A stretch of 64,000 nt of DNA, from positions 1 to 64,000 of the forward strand of contig JAJDXG010000063.1 in NCBI GenBank assembly GCA_022823365.1, written 5' to 3'. The notes beneath the pieces were generated by a model. That model ran no database searches and was not told where the DNA came from. It saw only the letters and a list, made by a program, of their open reading frames with translations. Positions 1-8,336 of this stretch are shown one piece after another (within the stretch, counting starts at the first letter, position 1; the number at the start of each line of letters is the position of its first letter). Source of the stretch: Gemmatimonadota bacterium (GTDB lineage Bacteria > Gemmatimonadota > Gemmatimonadetes > Longimicrobiales > Gaopeijiaceae). A program made the translations under genes and the position numbers.

Positions 1-1
1 G

Positions 2-85
2 GAGCGCTGGACCCGGCCCGTTCAGGACTGGACCGCCGCCCTGAACCACCTGTCGATCGTGTTCGAGGGCCGAGTGCCCGTATGA
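2..85 (+). mobile_element. IS256-type (mutator) transposase, C-terminal end only
   Basis: Only the last 27 residues of an open frame that enters from the left edge are visible. They end with the pattern W-x3-ALN-x2-SI-x-FEGR, which resembles the C-terminus of IS256/mutator-type DDE transposases as I know the family. The catalytic residues lie outside the window, so I cannot tell whether the element is intact. No terminal inverted repeat could be confirmed between the stop codon and the next gene. It ends 14 bases before the converging end of the small gene of the hicBA cluster, which suggests an insertion beside that module. Confidence 0.55.
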
Positions 86-98
86 GTGCGAGGGCCAT

Positions 99-290
99 TT
101 ACACAGAAAATCTGACACTCCCAACCGCGATGGCCGCCGGACTCTCGCCCCGAGCCGTCCGCTCAAGAATATCGCAGGTGAGGCATACGGTTTCCTCCCG
201 GGGACGGCCCACGTAGAGCTTGCCGCAGGACCCACACCGCCGTTTCCCCTGCTGCCGGGGCCACGACAGCGGCGGCAGCCGATCCGCCAT
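99..290 (-). CDS. small zinc-ribbon-like protein in the hicBA cluster
   Basis: A 63-residue protein with two CxxC knuckles (CGSC near residue 19 and CLTC near residue 36) separated by 13 residues, the spacing of a small zinc ribbon. The N-terminus is basic and the C-terminus has no recognisable domain. Its ATG begins one base after the hicA stop codon, so it is very likely co-transcribed and translationally coupled with hicB and hicA. I do not recognise the family. It might bind nucleic acid or act as a third member of the toxin-antitoxin operon, but that is inference from position. The small size keeps confidence moderate. Confidence 0.5.
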   Translation of the reverse strand: MADRLPPLSWPRQQGKRRCGSCGKLYVGRPREETVCLTCDILERTARGESPAAIAVGSVRFSV

Positions 291-291
291 C

Positions 292-486
292 TTAGCTCGC
301 TGGTGGCCGGGGCACTTGGAGGTCCTTGCAGATCTTTCTGGCGAGGTCCCGGTTGATGTCGCTATGCCGGGGAATCGTCGAGACCTTCTTGGCCGCCCGG
401 TTGATGTAGAGGGTGTGGTTCGCGCCTTCGCGCAGAAAGGCGCATCCGTGGTGTGCCAAGTGCCGCAGCAAGTCCCGGCGCTTCAC
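292..486 (-). CDS. hicA: HicA-type toxin (mRNA interferase)
   Basis: A 64-residue protein with the short double-stranded-RNA-binding-like fold of HicA toxins: a basic start (KRRDLLRHL), a central G-x-N-H-T-L-Y segment carrying the presumed catalytic histidine, and an S-T-I-P-R-H-S-D-I-N segment followed by a short C-terminal helix. Family members cleave mRNA in a ribosome-independent way and are neutralised by HicB. The start is GTG at 486, overlapping the hicB stop codon (GTGA), which indicates coupled translation behind the antitoxin. The length is normal for the family. A small zinc-ribbon gene follows one base downstream. Confidence 0.82.
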   Translation of the reverse strand: MKRRDLLRHLAHHGCAFLREGANHTLYINRAAKKVSTIPRHSDINRDLARKICKDLQVPRPPAS

Positions 487-704
487 GCCGTGACGGTGAT
501 GGGCTCTCTGATGACCGCACCGCCGTCGGCGTCTTCGCGGGCCATTTCCCGGTTGGCTTCGATCACCAGGGCGACGGCTTCGCGCAGGTTCGTCCGTGCT
601 TCTTCGAGGGAAGCGCCTTGGGTGTTTGCACCGGGGAATTCCTCGATGAAGGCGATGTATCCTTCAGGAACCCTTCGGAACACCGCCGTGCATTGCAGGT
701 CCAT
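483..704 (-). CDS. hicB: HicB-type antitoxin
   Basis: A 73-residue protein with the partially degraded RNase H-like fold of HicB antitoxins: an F-x-x-x-P-E-G-Y-I-A segment, F-P-G-A-N-T-Q-G, and the helix S-L-E-E-A-R-T-N-L-R-E-A. There is no added ribbon-helix-helix or HTH domain, so operator binding would have to come from another part or be absent. The chosen ATG at 704 has an AGGAGG Shine-Dalgarno six bases upstream. The reading frame is open further upstream, but that part is antisense to the neighbouring symporter and is ignored. The gene order antitoxin then toxin with a GTGA overlap is one of the known hicBA arrangements. Confidence 0.82.
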   Translation of the reverse strand: MDLQCTAVFRRVPEGYIAFIEEFPGANTQGASLEEARTNLREAVALVIEANREMAREDADGGAVIREPITVTA

Positions 705-789
705 AACGGACCTCCTGGTGATTTGGGGTTGCCGACCAACGGGTAAGGGTTGGTAACCTAACTCCATCGCAGCCTCGACGACGAACCGT

Positions 790-806
790 GGGATTCCCCG
801 AATCCC
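790..806 (-). terminator. possible hairpin downstream of the symporter gene
   Basis: GGGATTC and GAATCCC form a perfect seven-base stem around a CCC loop about 60 bases after the symporter stop codon. No T tract follows on either strand, so this is at best a weak candidate for an intrinsic terminator. It lies in the 160-base gap between the symporter end and the hicB start; I see nothing else clear there. Confidence 0.25.
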
Positions 807-865
807 CCGGACTCCCTTCACTCGTGCACCCCTGCACGCTCCCCTCGCTGGCGCGGACCTTCCCG

Positions 866-2359
866 TCAGCGCCGCGCGCGCCTGCGGCTGCGCCGCTCCG
901 CCTGCTTGAACAGCACCTCCACCCTGTGGGGCGCGTTGGGCGGGCTGGTGCGCAGGGCCACCAGCACGTAGGCCGCGAGGGAGAGGGCGAGGGCCGGGAA
1001 TACCTCGTGCACCACCTCCCCCAGCGGGGTGAGCCGCCAGGTCACGAGCACGCCGAGGCCCACCAGGAAGGAAGCTACCGCCGAGGAGCCGTTGCCGCGC
1101 CGCCAGTGCAGCCCGAGGATCACCGCGGGGAAGAAGCACGCGGCGTACATCGCCCCCGAGAAGGCGGTCAGGCCGACCACGCCGTCGGGCGGGTTGAGCG
1201 AGATGACGGCGGTGATGGCGGCGAAGAGGGCCACGTACCAGCGGGTGCGGCGCATCGCCGAGCGCTCGTCGCGCTTGCCGCGCCTTGTTCCGAAGATGTC
1301 GCGGTCCGTGGTGGAAGCCATCACCAGCAGCACACTGTCGAGGGAGGACATGGCCGCGGCCACCATCGCCACCAGCAGGAAGGCCCCCACCCCCGGGGCG
1401 AAGACGCCGGGCTCGGTGAGCAGCCCGGGCACCACCAGGTCGGTGTCGTCCATGCCGCCGGGGAGGATGTTGCGCGCGTACATCCCGATCGGCACCAGCA
1501 TCGCGTACACCGCGGCGAAGATCAGCGTCGAGATCCAGACCCCGGTGCGCACCTCGCGGGCGCTCCTGAGCGCGTAGAAGCGCGAGAGCTGGCGCGGCTC
1601 GACGATGAACTTGATGGTGGCGGCCACCATGACCCCCAGCACCAGGGGGAAGGCCTCGCCCCCGTTCCAGGTGAACAGGTGCGCGGTGTCGGGGGCGTCG
1701 GCCATGTCGAAGATCGAGCCCACCCCGCCCGCGGCGCGCGTGGTGCCGTGGAAGAGGAGCACGGCCGCGAAGACCATCACCACCCCCTGCACCGCGTCGG
1801 TCTTCACCACCGAGATGAAGCCGCCGATGACGGTGTAGAGCATCACGATCACGAAGACGATGAGGATGGCGGTGCGGTACGGGATCTCGAGGAAGGTCTC
1901 AAGCAGGTTGCCGATGCCCTTGAAGACCGCCGTCATGTAGAAGAACGACGCGAAGATGATGATGATGGCCGCGAGCACGCGGGCCGGGGGGCTCTCGAAG
2001 CGGAAGCCCACGAAGTCGGGGATGGTGAGCGAGTCGAGCGCCGCGGTGAAGTCGCGCAGGCGCGGCGCCACCCAGATCCACGCGGACGTCGAGAAGAGCA
2101 CGATGAGGGGGGCCATGAGGAGCCAGGGGGCGCCCCACGACCACGACTGCCCCGAGAAGCCCACGAAGCTGTTGGTGCTCGAGTAGGTGGCGAAGAAGGA
2201 GAGGGCGATGGTGACCGCCCCCATGTTGCGCCCGCCCACGTAGTAGTCGGCCAGCCGCTTCGTGCCCCGGTTGCCCTCCCAGGCGTGATACGCGAGCAGG
2301 AGGGTGTAGACGGCGAGGAGGGCGTGGACCGGCCAGTATTCGCGCAGCGAGTCGATCAT
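866..2359 (-). CDS. sodium:solute symporter (SSS family) permease
   Basis: A 497-residue integral membrane protein of about 12-13 hydrophobic helices, the usual size of the SSS family. Recognisable segments are the N-terminal DYYVGGRNMG loop, the FFATYSSTNSFVGFSG helix, and the AMSSLDSVLLVMAS segment, which matches the sodium-binding helix of these transporters. It probably imports an organic acid or another small solute with sodium. The start codon overlaps the stop of the acyl-CoA synthetase gene (ATGA), so the two are translationally coupled. The neighbour suggests a carboxylic acid substrate, but this is inference. The arginine-rich tail is unremarkable for this genome. Confidence 0.88.
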   Translation of the reverse strand: MIDSLREYWPVHALLAVYTLLLAYHAWEGNRGTKRLADYYVGGRNMGAVTIALSFFATYSSTNSFVGFSGQSWSWGAPWLLMAPLIVLFSTSAWIWVAPRLRDFTAALDSLTIPDFVGFRFESPPARVLAAIIIIFASFFYMTAVFKGIGNLLETFLEIPYRTAILIVFVIVMLYTVIGGFISVVKTDAVQGVVMVFAAVLLFHGTTRAAGGVGSIFDMADAPDTAHLFTWNGGEAFPLVLGVMVAATIKFIVEPRQLSRFYALRSAREVRTGVWISTLIFAAVYAMLVPIGMYARNILPGGMDDTDLVVPGLLTEPGVFAPGVGAFLLVAMVAAAMSSLDSVLLVMASTTDRDIFGTRRGKRDERSAMRRTRWYVALFAAITAVISLNPPDGVVGLTAFSGAMYAACFFPAVILGLHWRRGNGSSAVASFLVGLGVLVTWRLTPLGEVVHEVFPALALSLAAYVLVALRTSPPNAPHRVEVLFKQAERRSRRRARR

Positions 2360-3903
2360 GGGGCCTGGAGGAAGAGGTCGCGCACCTGGTCCTTGAGCAC
2401 CTTGCCCATGGAGTTCCGGGGCAGATCATCGACCACCAGGAAACGCGCAGGGGCCTTGTAGCCCGCGAGGAAGTCCTTGACCCAGACGCGCAGCCGCCCC
2501 ACGGGCAGGTGGGTGCCCTCGGTCAGAACGACCGCAGCGGACACTTGCTCGCCCCATTCGTCGTGGGGGATCCCCACCACCGCGCAGTCGCTGATGCGCC
2601 GGTGGCGCAGCAGCACGTCCTCGATCTCGAGCGCCGAGACCTTCTCGCCCCCGGTCTTGATGATGTCGACGCTCTCGCGTCCGAGGATGCGGTAGCCGCC
2701 GGGCCCGTTCCGGACGGCGCGGTCGCCGGTGTCGAACCAGCCGTCGCGGAAGGCTGCGGCGGTCTCTTCGGGGCGGCGCCAGTATTCGCGGAACAGGCCC
2801 GGTCCGCGCACCTCGATGCAGCCCTCCTCTCCAGCGGCGGCCTCCCCGCCCCCGTCGCCCCGCAGGCGCACCTCCACGGACGGAAAGGGATGGCCGACGT
2901 GGCCCTCGACGCGGGGGCCCTTCACGGGGCCGGTGAGCACCATGCCGGTTTCGCTCAGGCCGTAGCGTTCGAGGATGTCCTGCCCTGTGATCTCCCGCCA
3001 GGTCTGGTGAGCCCGGGCGGGGAGCGCGGCCGATCCCGAGATCGTGAGGCGCAGGTCGCCGGCGGACCAGCCGACGATGTCTCCGCGCGCGTGGGGGAGG
3101 CGCTTCCACCTCCGGATCAGGCGCACGTACATGGTGGGCACGCCCATGAAGATGGTGCAGCGCAGGCGTGCAAAGCGGTCCCAGATCACATCGGGGTCGA
3201 AGCGCGGGAGGAGTTCGACCGTGGCGCCCTGCCAGAGCGGGCACAGCAGCGCGTTGACGATGCCGTGCACGTGGTGCAGGGGGAGGGCGTTCAGGACCCG
3301 GTCGTTGCGCGTGATCTCCCAGGCGCGGGTGATGCTCTCCACCTGGTGCCGGGTGGCGGCATGCGTGGTGACCACGCCCTTGGGCTGCCCGGTGGTGCCG
3401 CTGGTGTAGATGATGTGCGCGATGCGCGATTCGTCGATGGCCGGGAGGGGAGGCGCGTTGGGCAGGGCCGCGAACAGCGAAGGCAGCTGCGTGCCGGGCG
3501 GGCCCCTGAGGGCATCCACGACGCTGGCCCAGGGAACGCCGCACGCCTCCGCCGCCGGCCTCGCCTTCTTCTCCGTCTCCGGGTGCACGAGCACCAGCTC
3601 GGGGTCGGCGTCCGCGATGAGCGTGATCAGCTCCGGGGTCGGATGCGCCAGCGCCAGCGGGACCACGACGCCCCCCGCGCGCCAGATCCCCCAGTGCGCG
3701 GCGACGTACGCGAAGCCGGGGGGCGCCAGCAGCACGATGCGGGCCTCCTCGAGGTCGGTGCGCCCGCGCAGGAGGTAGTGCGCAACCCGCTGCGACACGG
3801 AGAGCAGGTCGCGGTAGCGGCATGTCGAATCGTCGATCAAGAGGGCGGCCCGGTAGGGATTGGCCAGGGCGGCGCCCATGAACGGGAGGTGGGAATCGCT
3901 CAT
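2356..3903 (-). CDS. acyl-CoA synthetase, malonyl-CoA synthetase (MatB)-like
   Basis: A 515-residue class I adenylate-forming enzyme (acid + ATP + CoA to acyl-CoA + AMP + PPi). Visible signatures are the P-loop-like IIYTSGTTGQPKGVV segment near the middle, YGLSETGM, the hinge-region DTGDR sequence, and the C-terminal PRNSMGKVLKDQ with the acylation lysine. The N-terminal APPGFAYVAAHWGIWRAGG segment resembles malonyl-CoA synthetases, so a short dicarboxylate is a plausible substrate but is not proved. The ATG at 3903 was chosen because it overlaps the ctaG stop (ATGA); the open frame extends upstream only as antisense to ctaG. The symporter gene is coupled downstream. Confidence 0.85.
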   Translation of the reverse strand: MSDSHLPFMGAALANPYRAALLIDDSTCRYRDLLSVSQRVAHYLLRGRTDLEEARIVLLAPPGFAYVAAHWGIWRAGGVVVPLALAHPTPELITLIADADPELVLVHPETEKKARPAAEACGVPWASVVDALRGPPGTQLPSLFAALPNAPPLPAIDESRIAHIIYTSGTTGQPKGVVTTHAATRHQVESITRAWEITRNDRVLNALPLHHVHGIVNALLCPLWQGATVELLPRFDPDVIWDRFARLRCTIFMGVPTMYVRLIRRWKRLPHARGDIVGWSAGDLRLTISGSAALPARAHQTWREITGQDILERYGLSETGMVLTGPVKGPRVEGHVGHPFPSVEVRLRGDGGGEAAAGEEGCIEVRGPGLFREYWRRPEETAAAFRDGWFDTGDRAVRNGPGGYRILGRESVDIIKTGGEKVSALEIEDVLLRHRRISDCAVVGIPHDEWGEQVSAAVVLTEGTHLPVGRLRVWVKDFLAGYKAPARFLVVDDLPRNSMGKVLKDQVRDLFLQAP

Positions 3904-4700
3904 GCCGTGGTCCTCACCTTGCGGGCGTGCCTCGTCTCCAGCCACCAGCGGTAGAAGATGATCCCCAGCGCGATGCCCATGATCCACCCCTGCCCCACCT
4001 TCATCACCGCGCCCGCCATCTGCTGATCGCCGAGAGCCGTGGTGCCGGGAATCGGGGGCGCTAGTTCGTAGGTGGCGTAGATGGGGAACTCCGAGAACAC
4101 CATCATCGCGAACGGCGGGCGGATGAGGATGCCGTTGATGCCCAGGTACGCGACCTTGGCCAGCGGATGGAAGCCGCTGCGGTCCGGGACCGGGCAGAGG
4201 ACCGGCCACCAGAATACCAGGCCGGCCAGGAGCCAGGCCATGTCGAGCGCGAACATCCCGGGCTGGGTGGCCATGAGCGTGTCGACGACGCCGGGCCAGT
4301 GGGTGACGGTCATCATCACGTTGTAGATCATGAACGCCGCGAGCGGGTGCGTGAGGTCGGAAAGGAAGGCGAGCACGCGCGGGCGCTCGCCGATGCGGTC
4401 GAAGAAACGGGCCGGCAGCCCAAGTAGCAAGAGCGCCGGCGCGATCAGCCCCACCAGCAGGAACTGGGCCATGTGCGCGCTGGCCAGGTACGAAGCCCCC
4501 AGCGGACCGAGCGGCCAGTCGAAGGCGGCCCAGAGCAGGATCACGCCCGCGTAGAAGCAGCGCGCGCGCCGGTCACGCAGGGGGACCCCGCTCCAGCGGG
4601 CGTAGCCGGCTGCCATGGCGGCCACGAAGAGCCACACGCCCGGATAGGCCTGCCACGCCCAGCTCCAGGCCGTGCTCTGGGAAAAGCACCACCACTGCAC
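3900..4700 (-). CDS. ctaG: CtaG-type cytochrome c oxidase assembly protein (caa3 type)
   Basis: A 266-residue polytopic inner-membrane protein with about seven hydrophobic segments and the conserved features of the Caa3_CtaG family: HMAQFLLVGLIAPALLLLGLPARF early on, a THWPGVVD-type loop and W-x-x-DQQMAG-type residues near the end. This family is needed for assembly of the copper centres of haem-copper oxidases. The start is GTG at 4700. SCO and PCuAC copper-delivery genes lie upstream on the same strand, which supports the assignment. It is unrelated to the Cox11-type CtaG of proteobacteria. Confidence 0.85.
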   Translation of the reverse strand: MQWWCFSQSTAWSWAWQAYPGVWLFVAAMAAGYARWSGVPLRDRRARCFYAGVILLWAAFDWPLGPLGASYLASAHMAQFLLVGLIAPALLLLGLPARFFDRIGERPRVLAFLSDLTHPLAAFMIYNVMMTVTHWPGVVDTLMATQPGMFALDMAWLLAGLVFWWPVLCPVPDRSGFHPLAKVAYLGINGILIRPPFAMMVFSEFPIYATYELAPPIPGTTALGDQQMAGAVMKVGQGWIMGIALGIIFYRWWLETRHARKVRTTA

Positions 4701-4741
4701 GTCAGCCGGGCGTCCTTGCGAATCGCGTCAGGAACGCCCGC

Positions 4742-5926
4742 TCAGAACGTCCTGGCAACCCCGACATGGATGTTGAGGACGCGGTGCCTGGCCGACTGGC
4801 CCACGTACTTGTCGATGTCCTGGATCCCGTAGCTGTACAGGAGCCCGCCGGTGATGCGGGTCTCGCCCGTGCCCATCTCGATGCCCAACCCCCCCGAGAC
4901 GCCGAAGTCGACCGACTGGGTGTCGAGGTTTGCGTTCCGGCAATCGCCGCTGGGGGCAAAGCCCGCGGCGCCGGCGCCGGCGCCCGCCACGAAGCGGCAA
5001 CCCAGCTCGAACGACGCGTAGGGGCCGACCAGCGCGTATATCGGAAGATTCGCCACCGTCAGCGCCGAGATCCGTGCGAGCGCCGTAAGATCGAGGTTTT
5101 CGAACGTGACGTCCGCGCTGGCGGCAACGCCACCCCCTCGCAGCGTCATTCTGGCCCCTTTCTGCGCGAATTGGGCGCCGATCTGGACGCCGTACCGGCC
5201 GCTGACCGGGAATGCGACGCCGAACCCGCCGCCCACGCCGATGATCTGCGACGCACCGATGCCCGCCTGGCCGCCGAAGGCCATGGTCGATGCGTTCATC
5301 GCGACCAGGGGGAAGAGCACGGTAAGCCCGCCCGCGCCCTCGGCAGGTTGGACGGCCGGAGCGGGAGCGGCGGCAGGCGGTGGAGTTGCGGCAGGCGCAG
5401 GTTGGGCAGCAGGCGCCGGTTGGGCAGCAGGCGCAGGTTGGGCGGGGGGCGCAGGTTGGGCGGCAGGAGCAGGCTGAGCGGCGGGCGCCGGTTGCTGCGC
5501 CCTCGGCACCACAGGCGCGGGATCGTCCTGGGCGCGGTTCATCGCCTCGTCCAGAAGTACCAGCGCCGACTCGTAGTTTTCACCCCCCCGACCCGCCGCT
5601 TGCAGGTAGCGGGTCGCGGATGCGATGGCCGTATCGGGGAATCCGGCTCCCAGAGCCGCCCTGGCGTGCGTGAACCAGAGCTCGGCCGGGGTCTCCACGC
5701 CTCCATCGGCCTGCAGCAGCATGGCGATATCCAGGGCTTCCAGGGCAGCCGGCCAGTTCTGGTTCTGGATGTGGCGCTCCGCCCGCACGAGGTAGAGGTC
5801 GATCCGGACTTCGGGAGGCAGCTCCTGGCTGGAAGCCACTGCGGGTCCCAGCGCGGCGGCCAGGCACAAAGCCACGCCTTTAACCCAGGGACTCACTCGG
5901 GTAACCCAGGGATTCACTCGGGCCAT
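4742..5926 (-). CDS. outer-membrane beta-barrel protein with a proline/alanine linker
   Basis: A 394-residue exported protein. Order of parts: signal peptide (hydrophobic stretch ending ASS-QE); an alpha-helical TPR-like segment of about 110 residues; a linker of roughly seven PAPAAQ-type hexapeptides; then a glycine-rich barrel of alternating hydrophobic strands ending in the aromatic C-terminal residue (VARTF) expected for BAM recognition. The start at 5926 has GGAGGAG upstream. The first residues contain a seven-residue duplication (ARVNPWV/TRVSPWV) that mirrors a 21-base direct repeat in the DNA. Function is unknown; the linker probably spans periplasm or peptidoglycan. It sits between ctaG and the PCuAC gene. 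Confidence 0.7.
   Translation of the reverse strand: MARVNPWVTRVSPWVKGVALCLAAALGPAVASSQELPPEVRIDLYLVRAERHIQNQNWPAALEALDIAMLLQADGGVETPAELWFTHARAALGAGFPDTAIASATRYLQAAGRGGENYESALVLLDEAMNRAQDDPAPVVPRAQQPAPAAQPAPAAQPAPPAQPAPAAQPAPAAQPAPAATPPPAAAPAPAVQPAEGAGGLTVLFPLVAMNASTMAFGGQAGIGASQIIGVGGGFGVAFPVSGRYGVQIGAQFAQKGARMTLRGGGVAASADVTFENLDLTALARISALTVANLPIYALVGPYASFELGCRFVAGAGAGAAGFAPSGDCRNANLDTQSVDFGVSGGLGIEMGTGETRITGGLLYSYGIQDIDKYVGQSARHRVLNIHVGVARTF
5384..5496. repeat. 18-bp coding tandem repeat (PAPAAQ linker)
   Basis: About six imperfect copies of an 18-base unit encode the PAPAAQ/PAPPAQ linker of the overlapping barrel protein. The array is expected to be length-variable by replication slippage. 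Unit changes keep the frame. Confidence 0.75.
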
Positions 5927-6025
5927 GGTGCTCCTCCAGTGCGGGTGTCGCATCGGCAACTGCGGCACGGAACGTTATCAGCACGGGACGGGGTAACGCT
6001 ACCCGGGGTTTCGTCCGGGGGGCGG

Positions 6026-6514
6026 CTAGCCTGCGTTGCGGCGGATATCCTGGACGACGTCCTCGAGCTCCGTCAGGCCGTGCACCTCCGCGCGCAGCAA
6101 GACCTCCCGGCCGCTGCGAAAGCGCAGTACGCCCCTGAGCGAGTCGCCGGCCACCGGGCGGCGGGCGAGGTCGAGCAGCATGACGTGCGTGCCCCCGGGC
6201 ACCAGGCGGGTAACCCGGCGCGCGGGGAGCGGCAGCGCGGAGAGCGGGGCCATGACGCGGATGCCGTCCCGCTCCCCGGACTCGTGGATCCGGGCCGACC
6301 CGGCCCCTTCCACCACGATGGCCTCGAGGGTGTCATCCGTCGGCCCGCGGTTGCGGAGGGCGAAGTAGACCGCCGCAGTCTCCCCGGTGACCGACTCGCC
6401 GGCGAACGCCTGCGAGATCTCCATGACACCGTCCCGGCTGGTGGACACCCAACGGTGCTCGCCGGTGTCGCAGGACACGGCGGCGAGGAGGACCGGAAGG
6501 CACGCCAGCCGCAT
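6026..6514 (-). CDS. PCu(A)C-type periplasmic copper chaperone
   Basis: A 162-residue lipoprotein-like or secreted protein with a hydrophobic N-terminus ending LAAVSC. The copper motif of the PCuAC/DR1885 family is present: H-E in RIHESG, a methionine in RVMAPL, and H-x-M in GGTHVMLL after PGG. These proteins pass Cu(I) to the CuA site of cytochrome oxidase, usually together with SCO. The gene begins two bases after the stop codon of the SCO gene, so the two form one unit. The C-terminal acidic tail (ELEDVVQDIRR) is extra. Confidence 0.85.
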   Translation of the reverse strand: MRLACLPVLLAAVSCDTGEHRWVSTSRDGVMEISQAFAGESVTGETAAVYFALRNRGPTDDTLEAIVVEGAGSARIHESGERDGIRVMAPLSALPLPARRVTRLVPGGTHVMLLDLARRPVAGDSLRGVLRFRSGREVLLRAEVHGLTELEDVVQDIRRNAG

Positions 6515-6516
6515 GG

Positions 6517-7197
6517 CTATGGACCGGAACCGGACTGTGCGATGAGCCTGGGGAGGTCGTGGGCCCACGCCGCCTGGCGCGTCCCGAAGGGATAGCGCAG
6601 CCGCGCCGGCCCCTCCGCGGAAAAGGCCAGCACCGAGGCCGCGTGCCCGACCAGGTAGTTGCCGTCCTCGTCGGGCTCGTCGAGCAGCGACGCGGGAAGG
6701 AGGACCTGGTTCTGGATGCGGTTGACTTCCTCGAGGGTGCCGCGCAGCCCGACGAACGAGCGGTCGAAGACATCGAGCCACTCGCGGATGCGCTCGGGGG
6801 TGTCGCGGGCGGGATCGGTCGACACGAAGACGACCTTCACGCGGTGCCGGTCCTCGGTGGGGATGCTCTTCATCGCCTGGCCGATGTTGGCCATGTGGAT
6901 GGGGCAGATGTCCGGGCACCAGGTGTAGCCGAAGAACAGCAGCGCCACGCGGCCGCGCGTCTCCTCCAGAAACGAGTAGGGACGGCCCTCGGTGTCGGTG
7001 AGCGTGAAGTCGGGGCGCTCGATGACGATGGGGAGGGGCTCGCCCTGGAATTCGGCGTCCGGCATGTTCCCGCTTCCGGGCGCAGGCGCGCAGGCGACGG
7101 GAAGGGACAGTGCGACCAGGGATACGGCGAACGCAGCCAGCAGTCTGGCGCGGCGCGGGATCGGGCCGTGGAGCCCGGGGCGATTCGCTTGCGTCAT
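6517..7197 (-). CDS. SCO1/SenC-type copper-binding thioredoxin-fold lipoprotein
   Basis: A 226-residue protein with a lipobox (LPVAC, Cys36), then a thioredoxin-like domain with the CPDIC copper-binding motif (Cys94 and Cys98) and the third ligand in VGHAAS (His185). SCO proteins reduce or metallate the CuA centre of cytochrome c oxidase in the periplasm. The chosen ATG at 7197 begins a sensible signal peptide. The gene lies just downstream of the AI-2E-type permease (5-base gap) and just upstream of the PCuAC gene, forming the copper-delivery core of this run. Confidence 0.88.
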   Translation of the reverse strand: MTQANRPGLHGPIPRRARLLAAFAVSLVALSLPVACAPAPGSGNMPDAEFQGEPLPIVIERPDFTLTDTEGRPYSFLEETRGRVALLFFGYTWCPDICPIHMANIGQAMKSIPTEDRHRVKVVFVSTDPARDTPERIREWLDVFDRSFVGLRGTLEEVNRIQNQVLLPASLLDEPDEDGNYLVGHAASVLAFSAEGPARLRYPFGTRQAAWAHDLPRLIAQSGSGP

Positions 7198-7202
7198 GCT
7201 GG

Positions 7203-8336
7203 TCAAATATGTACGGAATCGTCCTCCGAAGGAAGGTCTGACGGGGGTGTTTCGGGCACCTCTTCTTCGCGCGGGCGAACCTCCGGAAGGACGTCGCGGT
7301 AGGCCTCCGCGAAGATCTCCCAGACGGTCACGAAAAGCGCGGCCACGATGGGCCCGAGGATGAAGCCGACCGCCCCGAAGAACACGATGCCGCCGAAGGT
7401 GCTGAGCAGGATCAGCAGGTCGGGGAGCCTGGCGTCGCGGCCGACCAGGCGCGGGCGCAGGAAGTTGTCGACGGTGCCCACCACGAGCCCGCACCAGAGG
7501 CCGACCGAGATGCCCGCCGCAATCTGGCCGGTGGCGAGCAGCCAGATGACCGCCGGCACCCACACCAGCGCCGTCCCCAGCGCGGGGACGATGGACAGGA
7601 CCGCCATGACCGTGGCCCAGAAGGCGGCTCCGGGCACCCCGAAGACGGCGAAGCTCAGGCCGGCGAGGCCGCCCTGCAGGATCCCGATCACGAGCGACCC
7701 CTTGATCGTGGCGCGCGTGACGGAGACGAAGCGGTCGAGGAGCCTCTCCTCGTCCGCCGGGGGGAGAGGAACGAGGTAGAGGATGCGATCGAGGATGGCC
7801 GGGCCGCTGGTGAGGAAGAAGTACATCGCGTACAGCATGAGGAAGAGCTGGAACAGGAAGTTCGTGGTGCCGAGCGTGGCGGCGGCCACGCTGTCGACCA
7901 GCACGCCGCCCGCGCTCTGCGCCAACTGGCCGGCGAGGGTGACGATGCGCTCACGGTCGGGCAGGAAGTCGCCCACCAGCGGGATCTCGAGCAGGCGGGC
8001 CTCGACGGATTCGACCAGGTCCATGTTGCCGCGCACCCAGGTGGCCGCCGCCTGGGAGACGTCCACGGCCTGCGAGACGACCAGTCCCAGGAAGGCGATG
8101 GCGGGCGCCACCAGGATGACCAGCACCAGCAGGAGGGTGGTGACCGCGGCGGCCCGCTCGCGCCCCTTCATGGCGGCAGCCAGCCACAGGTAGAGCGGCC
8201 GTGTCATGCCGCTGAACACCGCGGCCAGCAGGATGGCCACCAGGAACTGGCGGATCATCACGAGGAAGAGGAGCGAGATCCCGAGCGCCAGCAGGAGCAG
8301 GAAGCGGTTCTGGAAGCGGGTGGGGTCGGCCATCAT
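7203..8336 (-). CDS. AI-2E family (PerM-type) transporter
   Basis: A 377-residue membrane protein with around eight hydrophobic segments. Typical family features are the two N-terminal helices, a soluble stretch, the central AATLGTTNFLFQLFLMLYAMYF region, the V-P-A-L-G-T segment, and the DNFLRPRLVGR motif near the C-terminus. The family includes autoinducer-2 exporters and sodium/proton antiporters, so the substrate is open. The charged C-terminus is rich in proline and glutamate. The first ATG at 8336 overlaps the stop of the metalloprotease gene (ATGA), implying translational coupling. Confidence 0.82.
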   Translation of the reverse strand: MMADPTRFQNRFLLLLALGISLLFLVMIRQFLVAILLAAVFSGMTRPLYLWLAAAMKGRERAAAVTTLLLVLVILVAPAIAFLGLVVSQAVDVSQAAATWVRGNMDLVESVEARLLEIPLVGDFLPDRERIVTLAGQLAQSAGGVLVDSVAAATLGTTNFLFQLFLMLYAMYFFLTSGPAILDRILYLVPLPPADEERLLDRFVSVTRATIKGSLVIGILQGGLAGLSFAVFGVPGAAFWATVMAVLSIVPALGTALVWVPAVIWLLATGQIAAGISVGLWCGLVVGTVDNFLRPRLVGRDARLPDLLILLSTFGGIVFFGAVGFILGPIVAALFVTVWEIFAEAYRDVLPEVRPREEEVPETPPSDLPSEDDSVHI

